This document shows, one piece after another, positions 28,083 through 37,795 of a stretch of 54,454 nucleotides of DNA. The notes under the pieces were generated by a model, which saw only the letters and a program-made list of their open reading frames with translations, did no database searches and was not told the origin of the DNA. Numbering within the stretch: the stretch's first letter is position 1; every line of letters begins with the position of its first letter. Source of the stretch: Bacteroidaceae bacterium (GTDB lineage Bacteria > Bacteroidota > Bacteroidia > Bacteroidales > Bacteroidaceae). The DNA is taken from contig JAFZWM010000016.1 in the NCBI GenBank assembly GCA_017617315.1, positions 1 through 54,454 on the forward strand, written 5' to 3'. The translations under genes and the position numbers were made by a program.

Positions 28083-31000
28083 TTACTTCTTCAAAATCTT
28101 TCTGCCGTTCTGAATGTAAACGCCGTGCTGCGAAGGCTTGTTCAGTTTCATTCCGTTTACAGAGAACGAAACGTTGCTTTCAGAAACCTTGTTGGCAGAA
28201 ACATTCTTTATGTTGGTTGTCTGAACCGTAACGCTTTCTGATGCCTCAGAAAGAGCGCCATGCTCGTTGACCGACTGTACAGAAACCACATCTCCTGCAT
28301 TTGCTACATATCTGCATTCTGTAGGGAAACTTACGGCCTTTCCGTTAACCGTTACAACATAGCAGATGGCATAGTCGTCGGCATTCCATGTTATTACGTT
28401 GCCGTTAAGCGAGAGAACTGGAGTTGAAGTCTTCTCTACTATAGGCTGCGGATTCCAATAGCCTGTCTTGCCGCTGCTCTTGTCGCCGCTGAACACGTTC
28501 TCGATGGTGTATTGCTTAGCCTCATCGTCGGTAAGGAAGTTCTTAGCCTTGCCGCTCACCTTGTTGCCTGTTGTCTTGTCTGTATAGTAATAGTCGCTGA
28601 TGCTTTCGGTGCTGCGGGCATATCCGTTGGCATCCCACATGTCGTATACAGCCCACAGTTTTGGCAGACCGCCCATTGTCGGGTACCATATTCCGTCGTA
28701 AGGAGTAACTTCGCTCTGCGTGTGCAGGAATACCGTCATAGGAGTCTCGTGCCAAGGACGACCGAAATAAACTTTTGTATCGCTCGAAGGCGATGTTACG
28801 CCGCTTACAATCTTAGTGTTGTTGAAAACATATCCCCATCGGGTGTTGGCAGGATGGTTTGGTGCAACGATATAGCCGCCAGCCTGACGCACGATTTTCA
28901 GCGTACAGCCTTCGAAGAACACATCGCCCGAACCATAGATAAAGTCAACCGCGCCTTCGATTGTCGAGTTGTTCCAGAATTGGCGGTTGTATGTCGAAGC
29001 CGAATAGTATGTATCCTGATAAGAACGGACGTTGCAGTTGTTTATAACTGCGCGGTCTGACGACATGTTCAGCGCGAGAGCCTGAGGACCTGCCATCTTC
29101 TCGACAGTCCAAGCCTCGTTTACGAGCGTTACATTCTCCATGTAGAAATCTGTTGCGGCTGCCGTAACCTCCATAGACGCTCCGGCGTTGATGTGATACC
29201 AGACGCGTGAACGGTCTGAACAGCTTCCGTCAAGACGGTCGCCTGCAATCGTTACTTTGTCTACAGCCTGACCGATGAGGTGAATGTTTGGCTTGTTTAC
29301 GCAAACCAGATTGCACTTGTCATACTCGTTTGCACCGCCCGGAATCTGAACAGTCTCGGTGCTTGTTGAGCCAGCCGATGTATCGGCATATCTCATACCG
29401 TAACTTGCGTTGAATGTCTTGTTGGCATCCTTGTAGTAGCCTTCCTTTATGTAGATGAGATAAGGCTTTGCTGATGCCGATGGGGCATCGTCAATAGCAT
29501 CCTGAATGTAGCGATATTGTGCTGGCATATCGGCCGTAGCCTCAATTTTGTCTACGGTGAGAGAACGGTCTACTACGGCATTGAATGTGCGCTGTGCAGG
29601 CTTCTCACGGTTCATGACCGTAAACTCGACCTTAACCTCAGGGGCGGCATTGCCCGAAAGGTCTTCGGCAAAACCGGCAGGCATTGCGAAACTGTATGTT
29701 GTTCCGTATTTCAGGTTGAAATAGTTGAACGAAACGGAGCGCGAGTTCCATGCAGGTGTGAGTTCCTTTGTCTCGCCGCCGCCCGAAATGGTAACCTTGC
29801 CGTTTACGAGGTTTGCGCTGCGGATGCGCTCGCTGAACGATACCGTAATTGTGCCCGAGCTGCTTGTGCCGGTAGAACCGTTGGCAGGAAGAACGCTTGT
29901 AACCGTAGGAGCATCGTTGTCTTTAACAACCTTGGCTGTTCCGAGGATGAAGACGTTGCCGAAGCCTGTTTCTGAATGGTCGCAGTAGTCGAGTCCGTCG
30001 AATTGCTTGTCGAACTGGTACGAGTTGCTCAGAGTTGCGTCGCCGTCTCCAACGATGCGGATTATCACCTGATTTTTGTCCATCGCCGATTCTGGCAGAT
30101 TTATGGCGATGTCGTCTTTCAGCACGTTGGCTGTGATAGTCCATTTTGCACCGTCTATGTCGGCAAAAGAAGTCCCGTCGATGCTTATCTGCGCCTTCCA
30201 GTTTGCGCTTGCCATATTCTTGGCAGCCATTCCGGCATACATCGTTGCCGAGGTGAATCCTATGGTTGAGAACTGATACTGGAATGCCACGTCGGTTGTA
30301 CGGTAGCCGTTCTGATACAGACCGTTCAGACCGCTTAGAGTGGCTGATTCGCGGCTGCGCACAACAGGAGTGCCGCCGTTTTGAGTGTAAACCAGAGAGC
30401 CGTCGCTAACCCTTACGATGCTTGCCTTTGCGTTTCGGCTTGCATCCCACACAACATCGGCATTGTAAGGATATTCGGCTGTTGTGTTGTAGGCATATCC
30501 CTGAACCTTTGAGGCATCGAAGACGGCGATAAAGTCTTGAACTTCGTAGTTGGCAACCAACTCCATGTTGCCGTTCACCTTCAGATTTCTGATGGCATTG
30601 TTTCCGGCATTGGCATTTTCGTCGGTCCAGTTCATGAATTTCAGAATCTTGCTTTCGTTGGCTGTGGCAACAATCTCTGTTCCTTCCTCAAACTTGTTGC
30701 CGTTGTCGTTAGGCGAGATTGTTACGCTTCCGAGCGACATCTCCATGTCGTTGGTGGTGCGGGCTGTTACGGTATATACATTCAGCGGAACGAAAACGGC
30801 TGTTATGTCCTTGTCTGAATCCATCGTTATGGTTGTAGTAGGCTCGGTAGAGATTGTATTGCCGTTGTTGTCTTGCCATTCCTTGAACGTGAAGCCGAAG
30901 TTTCTTGTTGCTGAAAGAGTTGCCTCGGCGCCCTTCTTGTATGATGTCAGAACTGGATTTACTGTGATTTTTCCGGCATCGGCAGGGTAGACTTTTGTTG

Positions 31001-32858
31001 CCAGATTGTATCTTGCCTGAGATGCCGAGCCGTTGCTCTTTGCAATTCCGTGAATTGTAACATCGCTTAGGCAGATTGTCTTTCCTGTTGCTTCGCCTGA
31101 ATACCAAGGGTATATGCGCAGATAGAGCGATTCGCCCTCGTTGAGTGTGAGAACCGGCTCTGCTGTTACAAGATATGCCGTGTTGCTTGTCATCGATGCA
31201 AATTCCTTTATCTGTACCGGATTCGTGAAATTGGCTTCGGCAGAATAGTAAATCTTGCATCGCATTCCGTTGCCTCCTGCTCCGGCTACGTACATGCTAA
31301 TCTTGTCGATGTCGATGCTTGTATTTTCGGGAGCAGAAACGCCGAACTGGATGTATCGGTCGCTGACTTCGTCAATCTCTCCGGCCGGCCATTTGTTTCC
31401 GGCTATGCAGCTGCGCTGAACCGTGTGGCTCGCATCGTAGTTGCTGCCCTCGGGCCATACGGCAGCTTTGTTTATGTTCTGGTAGCCCGAAACGGTCATG
31501 TTGCTCATTGTCTGTTCGAGAGGAGTGATGCTGCCTGTAACCACTGGTGTTGCGTTGCTGGTGAGAGGCCATAATACGCTTGTCTCAATGCCGCCGGAAC
31601 TGCTTTTTCCTGTTGCCGATAGTTCTATCGTCTTGCTTGTTGTTCCGTCTGTCGCGGTGAGTGTGCCTTTTGTCTCGCCCTCAGCATTGACCTTGAACCG
31701 GACGTATATTGTAGATATTAGCGTATTTCCGTTGTAGTCAATGCTTGCAGAATTCGAGAAGTTGGTTTTATCGGTAGAAATCTCGAATCCGCCGTCGGTC
31801 TTGAAGGTGAATGTGCCCGTTGCCTTGGCAAGTCCGAAGGCCGAGATGTTGAACTCTTTTGTTACGGTCATTCCAACGTAGGCCGTTCCCAAGTTACCGT
31901 CGGAAGGAGTAAGCGACACTTCGTTGCTAACAATCACATATTTAGCCAGATTTGCAAGCACGGCGCTGCTATTAGGCGTGTTTACTGCGTTTTCGCCGTT
32001 CTTAACCGCCTGGGCAAACAAGCGGGCCACCAGAGTTGCGCCGAGAGCCTTTGGATGCGTGGAGTCGTCGGAGCAGAAAATGCTGCTTGTGCAAAACTCG
32101 TTTCCGTAGCTGAGGTACATTTTTCGGGTGAGTTCGGTTATGTCAACAACCGGCACATCGTCGTACTCGCAAGCCACATCTTTCAGAGCCTGCACATAGT
32201 CCATCGTGTTGTCCGACTCGGCAAGATTGTTGTTTGTCGTTATTCCGTTGTCGGTGAGTTTTGAGAATCCGTCGCCAAGGTCGTGCTGGCCTTTTCGCGA
32301 GATGTTGTTGCCGCTGAAGTATTTTCGGCATATAGGCGTTACGATAACCGGGATTCCGCCGCGTGCCTTCGTCTCGTCTATGAATGCGCGTATGTACTTC
32401 TTGAATGTATTGAACGGTGTTGTTCCTCGATAGTCGGTTGCTGCCGCCTCTGTTGTGTTGCCTATGCTTTTGTAGTAGGCAATCACCTCGTCGCCGTCCA
32501 TTCCGTTGTTCTTCTCGTCGTTGTGGGCAAACTGAATCAGAACGTAGTCGCCATTCTCTATGGTTGTGTTGCTGCTCTTGCTCGCCACCATTGTTGGCCA
32601 GTAGGCGGCTTCGTTGTAGAAGCTCTTCGATGAGGCTCCCGATTTGCCGCGGTTGTTTACCGTAACAAATTCTGCATTGAAAAACTGTTGAAGCATCTGA
32701 GCCCATCCGCGTTTGTCGGTCGAGCTCTCGTCGTAAGTCTGCATGGTCGAGTCTCCAATGCTATGCACTTTTATCTGAGCCTTTATGCCGGTCATTGCCG
32801 TTATCAGCAATGCTGCGGTTAGCATCAGAGACTTGACAAATGTTTTAGTCATACTCAT
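28083..32858 (-). CDS. Secreted rhamnogalacturonan acetylesterase / pectin methylesterase fusion
   Basis: A 1591-residue secreted protein. It opens with a signal peptide (1-28). An SGNH esterase domain like rhamnogalacturonan acetylesterase follows at ~29-290, with IGDST and Ser37, NNRGKSGASS, and DSTHP containing the Asp-His pair near 266-269. An Ig-like segment lies at ~310-420, InlB-type repeats at ~630-790 (GAEATLSATRNFGFTFKEW), and a Big_5-like Ig domain at ~985-1080. A CE8 pectin methylesterase fills ~1085-1490, with QALAL, YQDTYY, DFIYGSGDVFFEGC and GRPWHE. It ends with a C-terminal sorting tail (YIQNGRKILKK). It probably removes acetyl and methyl esters from pectin at or outside the cell surface. 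No SusC/D pair is adjacent. Confidence 0.88.
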   Translation of the reverse strand: MSMTKTFVKSLMLTAALLITAMTGIKAQIKVHSIGDSTMQTYDESSTDKRGWAQMLQQFFNAEFVTVNNRGKSGASSKSFYNEAAYWPTMVASKSSNTTIENGDYVLIQFAHNDEKNNGMDGDEVIAYYKSIGNTTEAAATDYRGTTPFNTFKKYIRAFIDETKARGGIPVIVTPICRKYFSGNNISRKGQHDLGDGFSKLTDNGITTNNNLAESDNTMDYVQALKDVACEYDDVPVVDITELTRKMYLSYGNEFCTSSIFCSDDSTHPKALGATLVARLFAQAVKNGENAVNTPNSSAVLANLAKYVIVSNEVSLTPSDGNLGTAYVGMTVTKEFNISAFGLAKATGTFTFKTDGGFEISTDKTNFSNSASIDYNGNTLISTIYVRFKVNAEGETKGTLTATDGTTSKTIELSATGKSSSGGIETSVLWPLTSNATPVVTGSITPLEQTMSNMTVSGYQNINKAAVWPEGSNYDASHTVQRSCIAGNKWPAGEIDEVSDRYIQFGVSAPENTSIDIDKISMYVAGAGGNGMRCKIYYSAEANFTNPVQIKEFASMTSNTAYLVTAEPVLTLNEGESLYLRIYPWYSGEATGKTICLSDVTIHGIAKSNGSASQARYNLATKVYPADAGKITVNPVLTSYKKGAEATLSATRNFGFTFKEWQDNNGNTISTEPTTTITMDSDKDITAVFVPLNVYTVTARTTNDMEMSLGSVTISPNDNGNKFEEGTEIVATANESKILKFMNWTDENANAGNNAIRNLKVNGNMELVANYEVQDFIAVFDASKVQGYAYNTTAEYPYNADVVWDASRNAKASIVRVSDGSLVYTQNGGTPVVRSRESATLSGLNGLYQNGYRTTDVAFQYQFSTIGFTSATMYAGMAAKNMASANWKAQISIDGTSFADIDGAKWTITANVLKDDIAINLPESAMDKNQVIIRIVGDGDATLSNSYQFDKQFDGLDYCDHSETGFGNVFILGTAKVVKDNDAPTVTSVLPANGSTGTSSSGTITVSFSERIRSANLVNGKVTISGGGETKELTPAWNSRSVSFNYFNLKYGTTYSFAMPAGFAEDLSGNAAPEVKVEFTVMNREKPAQRTFNAVVDRSLTVDKIEATADMPAQYRYIQDAIDDAPSASAKPYLIYIKEGYYKDANKTFNASYGMRYADTSAGSTSTETVQIPGGANEYDKCNLVCVNKPNIHLIGQAVDKVTIAGDRLDGSCSDRSRVWYHINAGASMEVTAAATDFYMENVTLVNEAWTVEKMAGPQALALNMSSDRAVINNCNVRSYQDTYYSASTYNRQFWNNSTIEGAVDFIYGSGDVFFEGCTLKIVRQAGGYIVAPNHPANTRWGYVFNNTKIVSGVTSPSSDTKVYFGRPWHETPMTVFLHTQSEVTPYDGIWYPTMGGLPKLWAVYDMWDANGYARSTESISDYYYTDKTTGNKVSGKAKNFLTDDEAKQYTIENVFSGDKSSGKTGYWNPQPIVEKTSTPVLSLNGNVITWNADDYAICYVVTVNGKAVSFPTECRYVANAGDVVSVQSVNEHGALSEASESVTVQTTNIKNVSANKVSESNVSFSVNGMKLNKPSQHGVYIQNGRKILKK

Positions 32859-32900
32859 TTGGTATTAGTTGTTAGTAAAATGATAAAAAAACTCATGGCG

Positions 32901-32908
32901 CAAAAATA
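32901..32908 (-). promoter_or_regulatory. Possible -7 box of the pectin esterase gene
   Basis: TATTTTTG on the minus strand, about 42 bases before the start codon, matches the -7 half of the Bacteroidota consensus. No good TTTG is found at the expected spacing, so the gene may need an activator. Confidence 0.35.
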
Positions 32909-33001
32909 CTTCTTACTATTCAATGTGATGGGGTAAAAAAATGTAATGTATGGGGTGTTTTTTTATCAAAGTTGTGTTTTTGTGAGATGTAAGGCAAAAG
33001 A

Positions 33002-33039
33002 AAAAGAAGGAAGAAAAACAATGTTTCCTTCCTTCTTTT
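33002..33039 (-). terminator. Terminator after the leucine-rich repeat gene
   Basis: AAAAGAAGGAAG (33002-33013) pairs with CTTCCTTCTTTT (33028-33039), followed on the minus strand by a T-rich tract. It lies ~25 bases past the stop at 33064. Confidence 0.75.
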
Positions 33040-33063
33040 ATTATTTGGCAAATCGAGAAATGA

Positions 33064-36000
33064 TTATCTTACCATCAGCTTTCTTGTTATTCTCTCGTTG
33101 TTGCTCTTTAGAGTTACGACGTAGATTCCTGCTGGAAGTTCGATGGCTGCGCTGCCCTTTACGACAGATTTGTAAACATTCTTGCCTGCGACAGACTCGA
33201 TGCTTACTTCAGTTTCGCCGTTGCTCTCGATGCGAATCTCGTTGATGCCGCCCTCGGCTGTGGCAATAGCGTTCTTTGTGCCGTTGATGCCGGTAGAGAC
33301 AAGGCTGAACTTGGCTGTTACATCGCTCAGCTGAGAAACAACGAACTTGCTGCCTTCGATGCCCTTGCCGTTTACAAGAACCTCGCTTGCTGTGTAGTCG
33401 CTTGCTGGAGTCGTTACTACGGTCAGCTCTGTGCCTTTCTTAACGGCTGTGCCGCTTGGAATGTTTTCGCCCTTGTCGTCAACGAGGCTTATCTCGCCAT
33501 TCTCGGCAGGAATGATGTACACATACGAGCGGTCGCATCCTGTTCCGTCGCCCTCTTTTATGATGTTCGAAATCCAGTTTTTGCCGTTAAGGATTCTGGT
33601 TTCAGAGTGAGCCACGTCGTTAGAGCGGTTTGTTGTCTCGTCCTCGCCGTCGATAAGCAGTTTTGTGGCAGTTGTGCTTGCCTCGGCCTCTTCGCCCGGT
33701 GATACATAAGGCGGAAGAAGGTGTATGAACTCGTTTACCGTGCAGGCATCCCATCTGTTGGCGCGAGCGTCTACATACCAGATGTAAGTGTTGTTAGAGA
33801 GGTCGAGTCTGTCGAGATTGTTGCTGCTAACGCTGATTTTCTCAAGCATCTTGTTCTTAGACAGGTCGAGCTCTGTAAGCATGTTGTGGCTCATTGTAAG
33901 CTCGCGCATCTTTGTGTTGTTAGAGAGGTCGATGCTTTCGATATAGTTGCCCGAAGCCTGAAGGATGTCGAGCTTAGGGAGATTTGCTACGTTCAGCTCC
34001 TCAAGCTCGTTGTTGCTTGCAATGAGTGTTGTGAGTTCCTTGCAACCGTCAACATTGAGCTCGCACAGCGATGTATTCTTAACATCAAGATATTGCAGTT
34101 TTCCGTTGTTCTGCAAGTCGAGTTCGGCGATGTCGGTGGTGTATGCCTGAAGTTCTCTCAGCTCAGGATTCTTGCTTACATCCAGTTTATTGATGTCCTC
34201 GTTCATTGCGATGTTGAGCGATACGAGTTTTGGCTGGTTTGTTACATCTATGCTCTGGAGCTGGTTGAAATAAGCGTTCAGCTGGCGGATGTCGCCGTTG
34301 TTCGAAAGGTCGATGGCCTTGATGCAGTTGTCTATTCCGTAGCCGTACGGATAGCTCTCTACGTTGATGTACGAAACATCGCCGTAAACCTTAACTGTTG
34401 TGCCTTCGGTCTTTCCGTCGAAGTAAGTGAAGCTTGTGTTGCTGATGTTGCCCTTTACCAGCTTGCCGTCGCCCCAGTCTATAAGAATATTGGTGTCGGG
34501 CTTGTCGGCAGCGAAGCCGTACTGGCTGTCTTGTCCAGCAGGAACCGAGAATGCAACATATTTGTCCATCGTGTCGTCGTTGCCTTCGCCAAACACGGCT
34601 TCAATCTCGGCATCGGCGGTAACGAAGAACAGCGAGTCCTTTACCATCTTGCCGTTTATCTTCACTCCTCTGAAGCCCATGCCTTCGTCGGGAACAAAGC
34701 GCACTACGTTTACATATCCCGGAGTAACCTTTCCGTCGGTTGCCTCTTCGTAGTTCTTCACCCATACGTTCTCAACCTTGTCTGACATGTTGCGGCGGAA
34801 CACCTTGTAAGTACCGCCCTTTGCTGGGAGTAATGTAAGCTGTACTGGCGACATTGATGCCGAACCGTCGCCCTCAACGTCTATCTTCCAGTTTGTGTCG
34901 TAGTCGTCCAGACGGAGATATGTCTCGGCATCGGCCTCTTTTGCACCTGTTGTGCCGGATACATAGATTCTTGCCTTCTTTACGGTAGGGTTGTGTATGG
35001 TCTTGTACATGAAGTTCAGCGACTGTGCCGTAAAGTTCTTGTTGCCTCTCAGACTCAGCTCTTTCAGGTTGAAATAGTTGGCTGTGAAGTCGAGGTACGA
35101 CAGGTCGCAGGCATCTACCGAAAGATTCTTGAGATACGCAAGTTCAGACACGTCGAGCTTTGACAGTCTGAGGCTGTCGGCATAGAGCGAGCCGAGCTGT
35201 GGCATGTTGTGCAAGTCGAGGCTCTCAAGGCTTGTGCTCGATACGTTGAGCGATGACATTTTCGCGTTGTTTGCCAAGTTGAGCTTGCTGAGGCCCTTGT
35301 TGCCATCGACCGACAGCGAGCGCAGTTCGGTGTTGGCCGAGATGTTGAGCGATGTGAGTCTGTTCTTGCTTATAGATAGCGACTCAAGCGTTGTAAGTCC
35401 GCTCACGTCGAGGGTTGCCAGATGGTTCTTGTTCAGATTCAGAGTTGTCAATTTTGGATAGTGCTCGGGTGCGAATGTTACTTCGGTGAGCGATGTGTTG
35501 TGCAAATCGAGAGTAGTCAGATTCTGGAAGTTGTATTCGTCATAGAAGTGGATAAGGTCGGTATCGTAGGCCGTGATGCCTTTCAGGTCGTGGTTGTCCT
35601 TGGCAAAGACAACGGTTGTAAGGTCCTTGTTGCCGTAGAGGTCTACATACTGTAGTTTTTCAAACTTCTGAAGGTTGAGGATGTTAATCTCGTTCTCTGC
35701 CAGATTAAGCATCGTAAGGGCGTAGGCATCGCCGAGGTCGGTTGTCTCGTAAGTAAGCTGGTTCTTGTTGAGCGACAGTTTCTTCAGCGTGCTCTGTTCC
35801 TCAAGTGCTACTGCCGTGATTTTCTGCTCTGAGCAGGTCAGCTCGCTCAGAGCGCCGTAAATCTTTACGGTCTGTCCCATCAGCTTGTGCTCTTTTCTCA
35901 GGTTGTAAGCCATGTCGTTAGGCTTCATCTCGTAAGATTCAAGATTGCCGTCGCCCCAGTCTACCTTTATTGTTCCTGCTTCGGCTGGAACTGGCGTAAA

Positions 36001-36111
36001 CTTCAGTATGTCGCCATACTGCTTGCTTGTTTTTAGTGTGATGACAGAATCAGCCATCACACCTGCTGTTGTTGTGAATAACAACGCAAGTGTTAGTAGA
36101 GTTTTTCTCAT
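33064..36111 (-). CDS. Secreted leucine-rich repeat protein with type IX sorting domain
   Basis: A 1015-residue exported protein with signal peptide MRKTLLTLALLFTTTAGVMA. Two similar modules are visible. Each starts with a short domain containing VDWGDG or IDWGDG (about residues 50-55 and 545-549), then a run of ~21-residue leucine-rich repeats such as LTTLNLNKNHLATLDVSG and LRELQAYTTDIAELDLQNN. A B-repeat-like spacer lies at ~430-520. The C-terminal ~85 residues, ending GIYVVTLKSNNERITRKLMV, are a Por/T9SS sorting domain. Such proteins usually bind proteins or glycans at the surface. No enzyme motif is seen. The ligand is unknown. Confidence 0.85.
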   Translation of the reverse strand: MRKTLLTLALLFTTTAGVMADSVITLKTSKQYGDILKFTPVPAEAGTIKVDWGDGNLESYEMKPNDMAYNLRKEHKLMGQTVKIYGALSELTCSEQKITAVALEEQSTLKKLSLNKNQLTYETTDLGDAYALTMLNLAENEINILNLQKFEKLQYVDLYGNKDLTTVVFAKDNHDLKGITAYDTDLIHFYDEYNFQNLTTLDLHNTSLTEVTFAPEHYPKLTTLNLNKNHLATLDVSGLTTLESLSISKNRLTSLNISANTELRSLSVDGNKGLSKLNLANNAKMSSLNVSSTSLESLDLHNMPQLGSLYADSLRLSKLDVSELAYLKNLSVDACDLSYLDFTANYFNLKELSLRGNKNFTAQSLNFMYKTIHNPTVKKARIYVSGTTGAKEADAETYLRLDDYDTNWKIDVEGDGSASMSPVQLTLLPAKGGTYKVFRRNMSDKVENVWVKNYEEATDGKVTPGYVNVVRFVPDEGMGFRGVKINGKMVKDSLFFVTADAEIEAVFGEGNDDTMDKYVAFSVPAGQDSQYGFAADKPDTNILIDWGDGKLVKGNISNTSFTYFDGKTEGTTVKVYGDVSYINVESYPYGYGIDNCIKAIDLSNNGDIRQLNAYFNQLQSIDVTNQPKLVSLNIAMNEDINKLDVSKNPELRELQAYTTDIAELDLQNNGKLQYLDVKNTSLCELNVDGCKELTTLIASNNELEELNVANLPKLDILQASGNYIESIDLSNNTKMRELTMSHNMLTELDLSKNKMLEKISVSSNNLDRLDLSNNTYIWYVDARANRWDACTVNEFIHLLPPYVSPGEEAEASTTATKLLIDGEDETTNRSNDVAHSETRILNGKNWISNIIKEGDGTGCDRSYVYIIPAENGEISLVDDKGENIPSGTAVKKGTELTVVTTPASDYTASEVLVNGKGIEGSKFVVSQLSDVTAKFSLVSTGINGTKNAIATAEGGINEIRIESNGETEVSIESVAGKNVYKSVVKGSAAIELPAGIYVVTLKSNNERITRKLMVR

Positions 36112-36159
36112 AAAAAATGTTTTTAATCTATGCTGTAATATAATCTCTCATTCGGGTTG

Positions 36160-36167
36160 CAAAAATA
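36160..36167 (-). promoter_or_regulatory. Possible -7 box of the leucine-rich repeat gene
   Basis: TATTTTTG on the minus strand, ~50 bases before the start codon. The -33 partner is poor, so the call is tentative. Confidence 0.3.
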
Positions 36168-36249
36168 AGGCAATTGAAACAGACAGCCTAAGAAAATGTT
36201 CAAAATTTACACCAAAAACAAGAATTTTCTTACTTTTTTTATCTTAGAA

Positions 36250-36534
36250 CGGGATATTATTGACGATATTTCGGTATTTATGCAATTTTTATAACATTTG
36301 TGAAACGGATTTTGAAAAACAGGACTACGTGGGCTGGCGAGTAACATATTTGTCAATTGTCCATTGAATTGTCAATTAAATAGTTTTTTCAACTTTCAAG
36401 TTCTAATTGTCAATTGCAACTTTTCGGCTTTTAAATCACAATTTTCCCAAGCCCAATCTTGAATCTATCAGCATAAAAACGACTATCATTGAGAATCTTT
36501 AATCATCAAACCTTGACAGAGTATGAAAAAGTAT
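36250..36534. other. Intergenic region between the LRR gene and the hipA-like kinase gene
   Basis: AT-rich and gene-free. It contains a copy of a dispersed repeat (described separately) and no convincing promoter or terminator. The sequence from 36424 to 36534 shows nothing I can identify. Confidence 0.5.
36351..36420. repeat. Dispersed AT-rich repeat, copy A
   Basis: Contains TGTCAATTGTCC, GAATTGTCAATT, TTTTTCAACTTTCAAGTTC and TAATTGTCAATTG. The second half, TTTTTCAACTTTCAAGTT, recurs exactly near 38430 and, on the minus strand with one change, near 54155-54180. The ATTGTCAAT core is itself near-palindromic. Confidence 0.7.
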
Positions 36535-37464
36535 CTACAACCTATCTAATCTGGAAACTATAAGTTCTTCATATGCTTGTTTCTGCTCTTCGCTGAGGAA
36601 GGAATCTTTTATAAGCTGTTGCCATTTGGGGAGTGCCTTATGAAGGCCTGCAATGAGACGCATTACTACATTTTCTTCCAGTCCCATTGTCTTTGCTGCG
36701 TTCAGGAAGTCTTCCAAGCGGAGTTTCGACTTTTTCCCCGAAAGAGTTAGTGCCAGTTCCTCCTTGTCCTTTGGATTTGCAATGGCAACATTGAGGAGGT
36801 CATAAGCAGGAGTAAGTTGATAGCCATCTGAAGGACGATAGAGCGAGAAGTTCTTCAGATGCATGTCGTTATTGCCAGTGACAAAGCAGAACAGAAATAT
36901 CTGCATGTAATTCACAAGGTCGAGTTTTGGCGTATTGCTGTACAGCAAGATTGTCTTAGCAATCTGTTCATGCGAACCTTTGTATTTGTATTCCGTAGGG
37001 TGCAGCGTGAGTTGGCACATATCCTCCATGTCTATCTTCCCACCATTCTTGATGCGGTCAATACGCTTTGTGATGTACCCCAGTTTTCCGTCAGCCAAAC
37101 GAATAAGGCTATGAGGCACCACACTAATCTTTGCGGCTTCCGCAAGGTGCATCGTCAAATCCTCGTTTTCCGGCAACTGCTCGTAACTCTCCGTTTGTGG
37201 CTTGAAGATGTAATCTCCCCAAAGGCCTACGATGGTCAAACGACTACAACCATCATGTTTACTGAGATTCAGCGACAGTTTTGGTTGAACACCTGTCAGC
37301 GATGTCTGCGCACGAATCACCTGCTCGGCTAATTGGTCGAGCTCTTCATGCTTGTACTCCAGCAATGGCACTTCCTTTGTTCCGAAGAATTTTCGTACAC
37401 ATCTTGGATGAAAGTCTTTCTGGCCTTCTTCCAAATCTTTGTAGCAATACAGACATTTACACAT
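36535..37464 (-). CDS. HipA/HipT-like serine-threonine kinase toxin
   Basis: A 309-residue kinase corresponding to the HipA core without its first subdomain. Visible elements are a Cys/His-rich N-terminus (C4-x2-C7, H19, C22, possibly zinc-binding), a Gly-rich loop TSLTGVQPK (54-62) with hydroxyl residues at 55 and 57, ATP-binding Lys88 in DYIFKPQ, the catalytic loop GNNDMHLKN with Asp200, and Asp222 in TPAYDLL. HipA kinases phosphorylate aminoacyl-tRNA synthetases (GltX for HipA, TrpS for HipT) and stop growth. The target here is unknown. It overlaps the hipS-like gene by 8 bases. The missing N-subdomain is supplied separately. Confidence 0.88.
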   Translation of the reverse strand: MCKCLYCYKDLEEGQKDFHPRCVRKFFGTKEVPLLEYKHEELDQLAEQVIRAQTSLTGVQPKLSLNLSKHDGCSRLTIVGLWGDYIFKPQTESYEQLPENEDLTMHLAEAAKISVVPHSLIRLADGKLGYITKRIDRIKNGGKIDMEDMCQLTLHPTEYKYKGSHEQIAKTILLYSNTPKLDLVNYMQIFLFCFVTGNNDMHLKNFSLYRPSDGYQLTPAYDLLNVAIANPKDKEELALTLSGKKSKLRLEDFLNAAKTMGLEENVVMRLIAGLHKALPKWQQLIKDSFLSEEQKQAYEELIVSRLDRL

Positions 37465-37795
37465 GGTCGCCTTCCTCCTTGTTTATAGGTACAACACTGA
37501 CGGAACCGATACACTCCTTACAACATAACAGCAATAGCGACATGCGGTCAAGAATACTGATGTCGGTATTGCGAAGTGCCACATCGAGCAGCCACCCCTC
37601 AGGTATCAAACCGTCAAAGAACGGGAATAGTACAGGACTTACGAATGCCTCAGTTTGTAATGGAAGTGTCAGACTGACAGGCTGCGCATCTTCACGTGAG
37701 AGATACGCTTCGTCATAGCAGAAACGGTATTCGCCACCATCCTCTGTGAGGATTCCTGCAAGGAATTCCTTTCGATATATCTCAGCCTGTCTCAT
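37457..37795 (-). CDS. HipA N-terminal-subdomain protein (HipS-like)
   Basis: A 112-residue protein equal to the N-subdomain-1 of HipA: MRQAEIYRKEFLAGILTEDG, then YRFCYDEAYLSREDAQPVSL and PFFDGLIPEGWLLDVA. In the tripartite HipBST system this separate subunit (HipS) is the antitoxin that neutralises the kinase. The ATGA overlap with the upstream regulator gene and the 8-base overlap with the kinase gene imply tightly coupled translation. Which subunit is antitoxic here is inference. Confidence 0.82.
   Translation of the reverse strand: MRQAEIYRKEFLAGILTEDGGEYRFCYDEAYLSREDAQPVSLTLPLQTEAFVSPVLFPFFDGLIPEGWLLDVALRNTDISILDRMSLLLLCCKECIGSVSVVPINKEEGDHV

Noticed and set aside
36535-37795. A frameshifted hipA pseudogene
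   Set aside because: The two parts have their own starts and stops with tidy overlaps and intact kinase motifs, and split HipA systems are a known natural arrangement.
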